Below are positions 23,111 to 34,769 of a DNA stretch of 64,000 bases, piece after piece; within the stretch, counting starts at the first letter, position 1, and each line of letters begins with the position of its first letter. Source of the DNA: Lycorma delicatula (taxonomy: Eukaryota > Arthropoda > Insecta > Hemiptera > Fulgoridae); assembly GCF_047948215.1 (NCBI RefSeq), contig NC_134455.1, positions 74,968,689 to 75,032,688 on the forward strand, read 5' to 3'. The position numbers were made by a program, and so were the translations under genes. The notes under the pieces were generated by a model, which was not told the origin of the DNA, ran no database searches, and saw nothing but the letters and a program-made list of their open reading frames with translations.

Positions 23111-24489
23111 ACAACAAACTACGAATTTTACCCCCATTTTTTTCTGTTTTTTTGTGGTCCCTGGATCATGAAATGTTGACATACGCAAAAAAACCCATAC
23201 CCCAGTTTTTAACTTATTACTATAATTTTTCTTGCGGCATAGCACTAGAGCTATGATACCAGGAAAGCAAAAATCACCGATAACTAAAACTGTCGTTTGG
23301 AAAACACCCCAATACAGCAAGGACAAAAAATTCATTATTAAGCAATTAACAGATCATCTTTTTAAGAATTCTTGTGCACATTTGACACAGATGCAAAATC
23401 GTATTTCGTCAAAACATAGTCAAGAAATTGTCAATTTTCTTCCGGTTTTTTGTTTGTTTTTTTTCTTTGTTTACCGATTTAGAAATAGAATGAAATTTCA
23501 TAGCATAATAGAAAAGTGATGAAGCAGTAAAAGAGAACGACTTGATTTTTTAAAATAATTATTTATAAACAAATTTATTAAGCTTCAGGCTTATCATTAA
23601 ACTGTGTTTTATACTCGTATTTATCAGAAAATACTTTTTTCTATAAATAACAAAAATAAAGATGCAGATAAAAGCTTTTTTGTAGACAGATATTTTTAAT
23701 AATTGTATAACATCATTATCTCAAATATTTATCGTGGTTGAATTTCGTTAATTATAATTATAATATTTATCAACGTCATGAATAATGAGTGGGTGATAAA
23801 ATTTAATAATTTTTATTATTTATAATCTGTAAAAAAAAAATACTCTGTTAATTATCGTATTACACAATGTTTGGCTTTTAAATAAACCTTAATAAATATT
23901 ACGATATATGATTCTCATATAATGATTCATTATATGTTTTTAACATTCATATCATATCATAGGAATAAAAAGTAAATTGTTTCTCAACATATTTCCAAAT
24001 GATATTGATTTCAAGAATTAGGCTCTACTCTTTATAAATAGACAGACGTCCATATAATAGTAATAATCTGTAATAGTAATAGTGCAATGTATTACTGTAA
24101 CAGATCGGTGAAGGTTACTCCTTGACTACTTCTTCACTCCTTTAGTTGTGGGTAGGGAAAGAGGCAAACAGTTATATCGTATGGTTAGTTTCATGTGTAA
24201 TTACAGAAAAGCTGTCATTCCTATCTAATTAATTCTAGAACACTAATCTGATTAGTTAAGTCAAGAATTTATTAATATTATTAACAATGTAATTTTTGTT
24301 ATATTGGTCAATATTAATTTTTCACTAAAACAATATTTTACTTTTTATTTGTGGAGGTATATATTGCCAGCCCTTTCAATTTATTAACGAAATCACCATA
24401 GAAAATTCAATTATAATAGTATTTGTTACTCGTATAATGTCAATAAATCAGTTTATAATGTAAATATTTTATTAAAAGTATGAAGATAA
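23111..24489. other. AT-rich intergenic DNA, no gene seen
   Basis: Short frames on both strands have no recognisable domain. Nothing else is supported. Confidence 0.65.
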
Positions 24490-25340
24490 CAGTAGGAATT
24501 TCCGCCATACTTAGAGTTGCAATTATCTTAACCACTAATTATCGTCCGCATTTCCACCAGGAGCGTTCGAAATACAAAATTTCTTGTACTATTTTTTAAT
24601 CAAATCATTCAGTATTTCTGATCGAGCTGCAATAATCCACTTACAAATCTGTATCAAAGACGGTTTCCTAATTTTACCAAATGATGTAGTCTCTTGTGTC
24701 ATGTTGACATCCAGTTTGTATAATGTTTACGGAATTTGGTTTTAAATGGTCTCAGATATCTAGAAGAAGAATAGATATCAATCTACCAGGAATAATAAAC
24801 AACCTGGTCACACTTTCCAGCAATCAGTACTGGCTTTACATCATCGATCGTATGATCCCCTGTCCATTACAAATATAGAAAATTTTCGTTCCAGACGTTT
24901 TCATACGCAAAATCCAGTCCAGTACTAATTCATTATTCATCCTTGCCCTCGTATGGCAATATCAGCTGAAAAATATTCACATTTTGGAAGTTTTTCTTTT
25001 AAATATTAATTTTTTTCCGGTCCGAAAGTACTGTCAACATTACTGAGCAACGTTGTTTTTCGTAACTGGCAATTCGTAAATGAACACTCTTTGGACTACT
25101 TTCAATTGTTACTGTTGATGGAACTTCGAAAGCGGTAACCAGTCCGCATTACCAATTTCATCTATGGACTAATGTTCCTTTTTTGTGAATTTAAATATAT
25201 CTTAAAAACTCTATCAATTTACCTTCATATGCTTCTGGTAGCTGCTGTTCTACTGTTGTCCTTCTTTGAATAGAATAACTATGTCGGCAAATAAATCGTC
25301 GTACCTCGTTAAGACTAGCTTTAAATTCATCCCTACCGAT
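24490..25340 (-). pseudogene. pogo/Tigger-like (DDE superfamily, CENP-B-type) transposase remnant
   Basis: Minus-strand pieces, in order, match the layout of pogo/Tigger transposases: QQLPEAYEGKLIEFLRYI (about 25210-25255), IDEIGNADW (first acidic block, about 25135-25160), LIFKRKTSKM (about 24990-25015), NNELVLDWILRM near 24915-24945, ICNGQG (second block, damaged, about 24865), IIPGRLISIL near 24770-24800, and a C-terminal WKCG. Stops and shifts are frequent and terminal repeats were not found. Assignment is by block order only, so moderate confidence. Confidence 0.5.
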
Positions 25341-25399
25341 ATTTAGTCATCGGCGATTTCCGAGGCTTTCATCTGACAGATTTCTGTAGAAATCGCGTA

Positions 25400-25808
25400 A
25401 GCAGACTGATGTACATTTCATGTATGCGCTGCAGTATTCTTCTATTTCTGGATATTTTGCGTTTTTCGGCGAAACTACTCTTTTGTTTTTATTGGCTACG
25501 AGAGGTTAGTTTTTCGTCATTCACGAATGCAGGGCTCTGCTATGTAAACCTTTCTGCCTATTTCTTACAATTTAAATGCTCCTTTGGAATTTCAATATTA
25601 GAACTGTGGGTGTTCTATATAAGGGTGTGTGCGAATGTTAGAACTGTGGGTGTTCTATGTAAGGGTGTGTGCGAATTTTGTATAATGCTGTATGCTACAA
25701 CTGTCTGGGCTCATCGAATGAGGTACAAATATTAGGGAAATATTTTGTTCAGAGCCCAGTGACTCCTATTGCTATCTGATTGGTGCCTATAGGACTGTTT
25801 CTGTAGAG
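25400..25808 (+). mobile_element. Left part of an older R1-clade LINE copy (ORF2 C-terminal half)
   Basis: It aligns with 29640-30035 of the adjacent element (tttttcggcgaaactact, a damaged GLNFRTMRILYKGV region, IMLYA..VWAHR at about 25680-25722, YRTVSVE ending at 25808). A 40-bp unit is tandemly duplicated at 25598-25677. The homology stops exactly at the 13-bp duplication and resumes at 31406, so it is the 5' side of a copy interrupted by the 25809-31405 insertion. Confidence 0.8.
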
Positions 25809-26330
25809 GATACTCTGGTCCCTTGTGCGTCTCAGAGTGTCCTGGTGGTATATCTTATTGTCAGTGTCTTTTTGGCTGTCGGTCGTGTGTGTACCTTCCG
25901 ACAGTATCGAGGTTTTTCTGATTTTAAGGCTGTATCATCTAAAAGCGCATATTAATTTAGACTCAGCATCTGTAGCTCTGCTACGGTGTGATTGGCGTGG
26001 ATTTGTACGACGCGTACTCGCCTCAACGCGGCGAAAGGGTGGCAACGACTGCTGGTCGTTAGTCCCCGTGACAGAAAAGAGGCTTTGCCTCTTAGTCCTT
26101 CTGCGCTCTTGTCAGAGCGGGGGCCGTAATCTGTGGTTCATTGTTGTACGTCTAGTACTACAATCAATCGTTCCAGTAGCGGCGAAGAGGTACGTAGCGT
26201 GACAGGAGAACGTAAGGGTCTCCAGCTGCCCGTACTGGCTGCGGGCAGTCGTCACATTGTGGGCTTGCCCAAATCAGTTATAGGAGACAGCGAGACGTTA
26301 GAATCTAGTTCTTTTAGGGAAACTTCGGCC
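25809..26330 (+). other. 5' untranslated region of the R1-clade LINE
   Basis: It runs from the target-site duplication to the ORF1 start. The open frame continues upstream of the chosen ATG, but no ATG precedes 26331 in that frame. LINE 5' regions normally carry an internal promoter; none can be pinpointed here. Confidence 0.6.
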
Positions 26331-27521
26331 ATGTCCGATTTCCAAGTAGTAAAGCAGTCCAGGCGGAAGAGGAAACCAGCGCCGGTGCCATCAACAAGCT
26401 CCTCCGAGGACGAGGTCAGCGAGGCGATGGACACAGGGGCACCCACCCAGGTGCGGTCCTCCCCTGCAGTTGATGCGTTTAAAAGTTCTAAGGGCAGACC
26501 TGGTAGTTCTGCCCAGCTGTTGAAAGTAGTCCAGGAGGACCTGGACTACTTGGTAGATTTCCTGTCGCTTCCAGGCGGGTTCAGCTCGGGAGTGAGGAAG
26601 ACAATTCTCCCCCAGCTGGGTAAGCTGAGGGAAGCTTTTGTGGCGGTTAGTGAGGGTTTCGAGGCCTTGGCCTCCAAGCCCCAAGAGGTCAAGGCTCCCA
26701 AAGTGGTCGTTCAGGCCCCGGCGCAGCCCAGGCGCTACGCCGAGGTCCTGAAGACCAAACGTGAGGCCAGCAAGGCGGTAAAAAAGCCCGAGGTAATTTT
26801 CGTAAACAAGGCAGAGGGCTCAAAAACCACAAGCCAGGAATTGAAGCGCGATTTCCGGGAAGCCCTTCGTGGTGACCGGAATCGGCTTGGGATTCGTGAT
26901 ATTAGGGAGACCAGTAAGCGTTTAGTCGTCGTTGCTGACAACAAGGAGACAGTCCGAGTCATCAAGGACTCTCCAGCGGTACAGCAGCTTGAGGTCAAGG
27001 TGGACCCCAAGCGATTGAGGAAGCCCCGGGTCATTATATATGACATCGAGCGGAGTCTCTCCGATGAGGAGGTTCTGTCTCTCCTTCGAGAGCAGAACAC
27101 TGATTTGGATGCGGCCACGTTCAAAGAGCAGTGTAGGTTAGACTTTAAGACTGGAAAGCGTGATGCCTCTCGGTATCACGGCGTTTTTGAATTAGGTGCT
27201 GGTCTCCACCAGAAGTTTTTGTCCGAGGGTAGGGTCTTCGTTGATTTTGCCTCTTGCCGCGTCAAGGAATACCTTGATGTGCAGAGGTGCTTCAAGTGTT
27301 GTAGGTTTGGCCATAGGGCCAAGTTCTGTAAATATGCGTCGGTCTGCGCGCATTGTGATGAAGAGAGCCACAAGCGTGAGGATTGTCCGCAAAAGAAGGA
27401 GGCTCCGGTCTGCGTTAACTGCAAGCGGTTACGCAGAAATCATAGGCACTCCATCAACAGTAGGGAGTGTGGTAGCTATTTAAGAGCGGTTGAGGTCTAC
27501 TTCAACTCGCTCGATGGTTAG
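26331..27521 (+). CDS. R1-clade LINE ORF1, zinc-knuckle RNA-binding protein
   Basis: An intact 396-residue frame starting MSDFQVVKQSRRKRK. The N-terminal third is basic and then Ser/acid-rich (TSSSEDEVSE). The middle is Lys/Arg/Glu-rich with predicted helix. The C-terminus has three CCHC-type knuckles: residues 320-333 (CFKCCRFGHRAKFC), 339-352 (CAHCDEESHKREDC) and a longer variant at 361-380. Such proteins coat the LINE RNA and form the retrotransposition particle. The stop at 27519-27521 lies inside an ATGGTTAG overlap with ORF2, typical of coupled termination-reinitiation in this clade. The frame is intact although ORF2 is dead. The start is the first in-frame ATG. Confidence 0.85.
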   Translation: MSDFQVVKQSRRKRKPAPVPSTSSSEDEVSEAMDTGAPTQVRSSPAVDAFKSSKGRPGSSAQLLKVVQEDLDYLVDFLSLPGGFSSGVRKTILPQLGKLREAFVAVSEGFEALASKPQEVKAPKVVVQAPAQPRRYAEVLKTKREASKAVKKPEVIFVNKAEGSKTTSQELKRDFREALRGDRNRLGIRDIRETSKRLVVVADNKETVRVIKDSPAVQQLEVKVDPKRLRKPRVIIYDIERSLSDEEVLSLLREQNTDLDAATFKEQCRLDFKTGKRDASRYHGVFELGAGLHQKFLSEGRVFVDFASCRVKEYLDVQRCFKCCRFGHRAKFCKYASVCAHCDEESHKREDCPQKKEAPVCVNCKRLRRNHRHSINSRECGSYLRAVEVYFNSLDG

Positions 27522-30500
27522 GTTCGGTCAACTCAATGCCCAGGGTGCCTATGCGGTCCAAGTCGAGTTAGGTAACGTCGTTGAAAACCGGAGCCTCGAT
27601 GTCTTGCTTCTTCAACACCCGTATGTTGTCAAGGGTGATCTGCCAGGTTTTTCAGGCTGGAATAAGTTCCACGTAGGTGATAGTAAATCCGCCGTTCTGT
27701 GCAGGAAGTCTATTGATAGTGTTTTTATACGGCAGGCCTCTGACACGCATCATGTCGTTGTTAAGCTTGCTGTGGATCGTTTCGACCTAGTTGTGGTTAG
27801 TTCGTACTTTCAGTACAGAGATCCCACTGAATTACATTTGGAAAGATGGGATAGAATTATCAGGCTGGTAGCGGGTCGTCCTATTCTTATAGGTGTTGAT
27901 GCGAATGCCAAATCGCTTCTTTGGCACAGTGGGATCACAGACGACGGCGGAGAATTGCTAGAAGGCTTCATCGCGCAGCATCGATTAGAAGTGTTTAACG
28001 TCGCCGGTGAGTCGGCAACGTTCGCCGGCGCTGTGGGATTGCGGAGGACCTTCCTTGGTACCAACATTAATGTTACCATAGGCAAGGATATCCCAGGTAG
28101 GATTCAGAACTGGTCTGTAGTCGATGATTGCGAAAGCGACCATCGGCTCATTGTCTTTGAGTGGTTAGGTGGGCTGCGCGATGTCTTTAGGGCGGACGTC
28201 CTTGTTCAGCAGGGGCGCTTCTTGCACAGGCGGGCAGATTGGCCCAAGTTTTCGAACATTCTTGCGGCCAGGATGCGGGTGTTCACTCGTACCCTGGACG
28301 AGATCCCATTACATAACCTGGCAGAGGATTTCTCTTCTGCGGTGGTTGAAGCCGCAGAACTCTCAATCCCCCGAAGTACGGGTCGAGAGAGAATAGCTGG
28401 TTGGTGGTCTCGGGACTTGACTGCGGTAAAACAGGCCGTGGGCCGACTCAGGAGAGCCGCACAACGTGCGCGTGATCCTGACCGGCGCGAGGCTTTGTTT
28501 GCGGAGTACCGTCAGAAAAGGAACGAGTATTTTCATAGAATTAGGACTTCTAAACGAGGTTCCTGGCGCTCTTTTGTCCAAGAGCAAGGGAATAAAGACC
28601 CTTGGGGAGTTGTTTATCGTGTTCTTGGTCATAAACATAGAAAGGACAATCTTCTGTCGGCTCTCTCGACCCAGGACGGCGTTGTTGTTGAGAAAGATTG
28701 GGTTCTATCTCTTCTGATGGACGATCTGCTCCCCGATGATACCGTGGTTGGTGAGACCTCGTATCACCGGAGAGTTCGAGCGGCGGTTGTAAGTTTCACT
28801 ACGGACTCTGTGTCTTTGGAGATTACTGAGGCGGAAGTCCGCCAGGTAATCTGTAGCCTTGCTAGGAACAAAGCCCCCGGATATGATGGTATCACGGTGG
28901 AGCTCCTTGTTTCGCACCCTGCCCGTAATTCTTGGCCCGTTGACTAGGGTATTCAATAGGTGTTTGTTTGCCGGGTATTTCCCGGCTTGTTGGAAGCGAG
29001 GAATTCTGAAGCTATTGTTCAAGGGTGGCGACAAGGACCCCACCGTTAGTTCTTCTTACCGTCCTCTGACGCTCTTACCAGTTGTTGGAAAACTTTTCGA
29101 AAAGGTTCTTTACCTTCGCATTAATAGTAGGCTCACTTTAAATCACATGCTGATGGACGACCAGTATGGCTTTAGACCCGGTAAGAGTACAGAGGATGCG
29201 ATTATTAGGGTCCTGAATCTGGCTTCGGGTAGCGAGTGCAAGTATGTACTCGGTGTCTTTTTGGACATATCCGGGGCATTTAATAACTTGTGGTGGCCCT
29301 CTGCCTTGTTCCAATTGCAGAAGCGTGGTTACACGCAGGGAGAAATTAGGTCTCTCTCGAGTTATTTCAGCGACAGAACTGTCGTCCTTCGTGACGGCAG
29401 TTCGCAAGTAGGAAAGACCCTGTCTAAAGGATGTCCGCAGGGCAGTGTATTAGGTCCACTCGTCTGGACCATCGAGTTTGACTCCCTCATGCGGTTGCGC
29501 TTGCCTGGTGGCTGTCGCGTCGTGGCTTAAGTCGACGATGGGCTGCTGCTGGTTGAGGGTAATTCGCGTGCTGAGATCGAGCTTAGAGCGGCACAGGCAT
29601 GTAGGGTTTTGCGGTTGTGGAGTCTTCAGCATAAGATGGTTTTCAGTGCGGAGAAAACCACTATGATGTTTTTGACGGGCCGTTTAGCTGCAACTCGCCA
29701 TCCGCGGGTTGTGATGGACGGTCGGTCAATTAGGTATGTCACTTTTCAGAAATATCTGGGTGTTATCCTTGATGAGAGGCTTCTCTTCAAGGAGCACCTT
29801 CAGTATGTAACGAAGAAGGCAATTGATGCTTTCTTCGGCGTCCGTAGAGTGGTCCATCCCGATTGGGGGTTGAATTTCCGTACCATGCGGATTCTTTATA
29901 AAGGCGTCTGTGAGGCCATTATGTTGTACGCTGCGCCCGTCTGGGCTCATCGTTTACAACACCAAAGCTATAGGGACATTATTTTACGAGCCCAGTGTCT
30001 TCTTCTGTTAGCGGTTGTCGGTGGTTACAGGACTGTCTCGCGAGAGGCAGTGACTGTGATCGCAGGCATCAAACCTGCGGATATTTCGGCTACGGAACGT
30101 AGCCAGCGGTATGTTGCTAGGAAGGCTGGCCTTCTTACTACTGGGCGTATGCGTGAGATCGAAGACCAAGGTTTTGACTCTTGGCAAGTTAGGTGGAACA
30201 CTTCTTTGACAGGTCGTTATACGCATGGTATATTCCCCGATGTTAGAGAGTTGCGAGCGATTAGCTGGGTATCCCCAAATCGGCATATCACTCAGTTCCT
30301 TTCAGGACATGGTGCATTTATGGACAAATTGTCTAAGTTGGTTGGTTGATTCCGGCTTCTGTCCGGACTGTAGGGTCGACGAAACTGTGGACCATGTCCT
30401 CTTCATATATCCCCGGTACGAAGCTGAACGTACCAGAGTAACTAGGGAACTCGAGAGAGTAAACTCTGTTTTGGATCTACGAGTCAACTGGAGGACTCGT

Positions 30501-30569
30501 AGAGAGTGGAAAATAGTTGCTGGCTTCCTTCGCTTCCTCGCCCTGAGCAGGACCGCCGAAGGAATCTAG
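27514..30569 (+). pseudogene. R1-clade LINE ORF2, endonuclease-reverse transcriptase, broken
   Basis: It starts MVRFGQLNAQG, overlapping ORF1 by 8 nt. The endonuclease spans residues 1 to about 225: QLN at 6-8, D129 in GVDANAKSLLWHS, SDH at 208-210. The usual catalytic Glu of the QEPY motif is His35 (QHPY). RT blocks follow: NKAPGYDGITVELL, YRPLTLLPVVGKLFEK, DQYGFRPGKST, GVFLDISGAFNN and GCPQGSVLGPLVW. Three lesions: a frameshift at about 28901-28912; a TAA at 29528-29530 in place of the Tyr codon of the catalytic YxDD box (VDD remains); and a 4-bp ggtt duplication near 30338-30345 that shifts the C-terminus. The last part carries the clade's zinc motif (CPDC...DHVLF) and ends SRTAEGI at 30569. 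Confidence 0.85.
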
Positions 30570-31405
30570 TAGGTGATAGGACCTGGGTGGCTAGGGACCG
30601 CCTGGGCAGTTGACTGGCCGAAGGTAGGCGCTTAGGCAGCGTGCCTCGGTTAGATGTATTGGTGGTATGCATTGAATCAGGCTGTCGGCGGAGTTGCGGC
30701 CGTTGTCGGCGGGCGGAATTATTCTTGCCCGGCGGGTGCGGTCGCGCTCCGACGAGGGCATTTTGAGCTTAAGTCACTGTCGGCGGGGCTTCTCTGGGTG
30801 CTGCTTAGGTGGTACGTAGGGAAGTCTTGGCGGCAATTGCGAAAGATGGTGAATGTCACGCGGGACTCCGCGATGGCGCTGTACGGGAGTAGGCGTTTAT
30901 TCTCCTCTCCCGGGCAGACCGGAACGGAGTCAGATAGAAACTCATTAGAGTATTAAGCGGGGTTCTTAAGGGAACTAGGTCTAAATTTCGATGTTAAACT
31001 TTAGTGGGAAGTTTATTGTTGAGGTTGTTAGTGCGGTCTGTGACATTCAGATAGTGGCTCTTTATAGTAGGATCTAGGCGCGGGGCCTTCTTTCCACGGT
31101 TAGGTTTCTAGCTTAGTTCTTGAGGGCGACGTGGTAGCTGCAGGTGTCCGTTGTCTTCATTCTGAAGGCATAAACATGTAAATCTATCTCGGGGTGAATT
31201 TTTACCGATGTAGATGTCCCTTGGGGCATCTGCAACGGTGGCATCTCTGCGGGGCCTGAACTGTAAGCTGTGGTGCGCATCAGTTTGAGAGCGAGAAGAA
31301 GTCCTCCGTTAAAGCCACTGCTGGCTAGGAACGGAGGGGGTGGTGTAGCGACCGGACACGCTACGAGGTGGGTTCTTCTCCCCTCGGGGGGGGGGGGGAT
31401 CGAGA
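30570..31405 (+). other. 3' untranslated region of the R1-clade LINE
   Basis: GC-rich and without supportable coding. It shares blocks with the 3' ends at 32010-32735, 38000-38700 and 44350-44770. The end is marked by tagcgaccgg, a ccctcggggg run (G14 at 31386-31398) and then the target duplication. Confidence 0.7.
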
Positions 31406-32735
31406 TGTTTCTGTAGAGCCGGTCCTTATTATTTCTGTATTATGTTCAATAATATTCTTGCGACTGAGCGTCAATTACTCTTATGATGCTAAGAAGATAT
31501 GCCAATTTACCTCTAACGCCAAAAAAGAAATAGACGGCCAGGGTTTCCATTTATGGCAGGTCAGATAGACTGAATCGCCCGATGGAACTTTTCCTGATAT
31601 GAGAAGTATGCATGCAGGTAGTTAGGTGGATTTCCCCCCATCGTCATGTTAAACAGTTTCTTTCTGGACATGGTGCTTTTCGAGATAGGTTGGTCAGATT
31701 TAGTTTGATTAATTCAGGCTGTGTCGTCCGGAGTCTAGGGCCATTGATGATGTGTGCTACGTCGTATATGTCTGTCCTAGGTACGAAGCTGAACGAGTGA
31801 AACAAGCTGAACGTACCAAGTAGCTAGAGAGCTTGCGAGGATCAATTGTGATTTTGATCAGCAAATTAACCTTTCGGCTAAAAAACCGAAAGGGAATGGA
31901 GCATAGTTACTGGCTTCCTTAGATTCTTAGTCCTGCGGAGGATGGCTGAGGGGGTCTGATGCTATTATAAATGTATAGATAGAATAGCAACTTGGGTGAC
32001 TAGGGACCCGCCTGGATGCTTACTTCGCAAAAATAGGCGTTTTGGCATCGAGCACCGGTTAGCTTTTGTGGTCGCTGTGAGGTTGAGATGGATGTGTGGA
32101 GAACTCTGTGATGGAGCTGTGGTGTGGGAGGGCGTAGGTATTGACCTCTCTCTCGAAAATGGACCAGAGTACAGAGAAGTAGGGTGTATATTCGTTACAG
32201 GCTTATTAAATTGGTTATTCTGTTTCTTGATCTTTAGGTAAATCAAGAGTAAATTCAATTTGAGAAAATTGAATTTTAAGATAAAATTGTTGCTACCGAT
32301 CAGATTTGTTTTGTTGGTATGAGGATAGTACTTTTGGTGTCTAAGGACTCAATCAAGTAATGATATGAGTGCATAGCATTACTTGTTAGATATAGGAAGA
32401 GTTTTTGTGCGAAACCTTCAGTGTTAGCGGAAGGCGCGGGGATCGTGCTTTCACGAATCGGTTAATCTTGATAGTTGTTGGTTGTAAGTTATGGTAAGTG
32501 GTCGTGGTTGGCAGAGACCACACGAAGGCGATAGTAGGTTGCGTAAATACATTGGTGGAAATATCTGCCGAGGCATTTGCATCGATGGCATTCTGTGTTG
32601 TATGACCAAGTTTAGAGGGTCTAAAAGACGGCCTCCGGTAAAGCCAATCAGGACTAGGAACGGAGGGGATGGTTTGGCGACCGGGATTGTCACAAAACGG
32701 GTATCTTCCCTTATGTTGGGGGGAGGGTCAGGATG
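31406..32735 (+). mobile_element. Right part of the older R1-clade LINE copy
   Basis: It continues the interrupted copy from 25808. After the duplicated tgtttctgtagag the frame reads PVLIIS, then KEIDGQGFHLWQVR (31525-31566), a broken RHVKQFLSGHGAF (31630-31685) and CPRYEAERV near 31775-31800. The 3' untranslated region follows to about 32735 and ends gtttggcgaccgg then gggggg. Many stops make it clearly older than the inserted element. Confidence 0.75.
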
Positions 32736-34769
32736 CTCCTTTGGATACCCAATAACACGTAACATGTCTGCAATAGTGAATGAACGCAGCCTCTTTTTTT
32801 CACTCTGTAGTTCCACGAAAATTTTACGTACTGAACTATCGTCACATTAAAAAAAGTATCGTAAAATGACTACAAAATGATCGATAAAAATGTTTTCATA
32901 TGAAATAAGAATAGCCTATGTGTGAAAAAGCTGCAAAGAACAGCTTCCAAAAAGTCTGGCGTACGTCATAGGTAAGAGTTTAATTTTCTAATACCGGTTA
33001 TTACTCGTAGCGAAGTTTTTTGAAAGTTTTTATCTAAATAATTTTATTTCGCTGGATATAGATATATAGTCAAATAAAAGATTTTGTTTGACCATTATTT
33101 ATGGACTAATTATAAATATATAAAAGTTTAATGATTATATCATCATCAATGTGAAACCTTAAAATCCACGTACGACGCCCAGGCTACTCTTGCAACCGTT
33201 ATTCAGGGCAAAATATAGCGCGTTGTACGTGGGTATATAGGGTATAATGATACTTTGCGCATAAGAAAATGAAAATATACTGTGCTACTAAATTTCAGAG
33301 ATTTAATATTTCGGATGGGAGTGGACAGTAACTCTCGCAAGAAAATATTGTAGGCGGTGCCTTGTCTAAGATTAATGTGACCAATCGTCCTCCTTTACGG
33401 AGAACAGTTTATCTGTCCTCCCTCGAAAAATGTCCTCCTGCATGTTCTCCTTTTCGATATTTTAAAACTCTGTAAATCTCTGAATTCAGATTGAATGTTG
33501 ATACTCTACTCTAGTTGCAGCACTTGCCATAAAATTCAATGTGAAGGATATTTCTTGTTCAGATATTTCCAGCGAATTGTTAGAAGATCATACATTGACA
33601 AAAAATAATTCATTCAGTAGAAAAGTACCCATTTAAATAATACTTAATAGCATGTAAGCATAATTATTACAATATAAAATGTTACAAATGTTTTTATTAC
33701 GCATTTATCATATTATAGTGTATTCTCTATTATTGTTGCAATGAATAATGTTTTTTTTAATTACGATATTTTTTCTTCAATTTGTTTGTGTCATTTTTTT
33801 CACTGTAAAAAAGTTGCTCACCTTATTTAAGATCGGCAACATACAATAACAGTTTAAAAGATTTTGTTAAAAGCTTTACGTTTTAGTATTTTCCTCTCTA
33901 CAGTAGTTATTGAGAAAAAAATTCAAACCCTCTTTGTCTTCGTTATAGAAATGATTACTTTTAATTATTATACATGCTTTCTTATTCACCTATAAAAACG
34001 AACGTAGTAATTTCTTATTTAATGCAAATAACACTTCCTTATTGAAATAGCGATTACGTAAAAAGTTGCCATTAATATGTAAATCTTTGGTCCATAAAAC
34101 ACTTGAATTTAGCAAATACAATATGAAAAGATTAGCTGTTAGCAATAGATAAAGAAAACATTGTACGCTTTTCACGTAAGCGTAAATTTGAGTTTACTGA
34201 ATAAAACTTTTAGTAATGAAATAAATATTCAGTAGGTTAACAGACAATTGAGTGTTGGGAGGGGAGTAAAGTAAGACTAAACTAAATTAAAAAAAAAATT
34301 ATTGTAATTAGTATTATGTAGTAAAAGTTATTAAGCTTCAATCTTATTAGCAAAAATACAACGCGCAATTAGTATGAACAGCATTTTAGATAAAAATAAA
34401 TAACTCAAAGAAATAAATAACATAGTTTTTAACATAAAGTCTAAAACCATTATAAGATGTAAAAATAATTATTAAAAATAAATGTCGTAAAAACTAAAAC
34501 TTAATTACTTTTCAATGATTATTGTGCAAAATCAACTTTCTTAAAATTTCGATTTGAGTAACTTGCTACATTAATAAACTACAATATCGACTGTCAGTTC
34601 CTCATATTGCCGAAAAAGTGGTGTTTCATTCAATAGTAAAAAGAAAAGTAAAGCTTAATATTATTCAAACGTCATTTTGCAGTAATATAGACTTTAGTGA
34701 TTGGGTGGAAAAATAAAATATTGGGATTGGAGAAAACGTTTTTTCGTATTCTCTCGGTAGATAGCTTTA
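32736..34769. other. Intergenic DNA with small inverted and CCTCC repeats
   Basis: No gene is seen. A hairpin at 33166-33232 has arms ccacgtacgacgc and gcgttgtacgtgg (12 of 13 pair). Between 33385 and 33455 the motif gtcctcc(t/c) recurs several times, including cgtcctcctttacggagaac. The rest is AT-rich. Confidence 0.55.

Larger units (their letters stand above)
25809..31405 (+). mobile_element. Nearly full-length R1-clade LINE, nested insertion
   Basis: A 5.6-kb GC-rich block is bounded by the 13-bp direct repeat tgtttctgtagag (25796-25808 and 31406-31418). It has a 5' untranslated region (25809-26330), a zinc-knuckle ORF1, an overlapping endonuclease-RT ORF2 and a 3' region of 0.84 kb ending in ctcggggg...atcgaga without a poly(A) tail. 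Length, overlapping ORFs, a knuckle at the ORF2 C-terminus and a 13-14-bp target duplication fit the R1 clade. ORF2 is broken at three places, so the copy is inactive. Confidence 0.85.

Noticed and set aside
23051..23335. 94-residue minus-strand frame with hydrophobic N-terminus
   Set aside because: It runs through the head of SINE copy 3 and AT-rich DNA; no independent support.
26252..30672. Numerous antisense and out-of-frame open frames over the R1-clade element
   Set aside because: GC-rich coding sequence gives long shadow frames. None has domains, and all overlap well-supported ORF1/ORF2.
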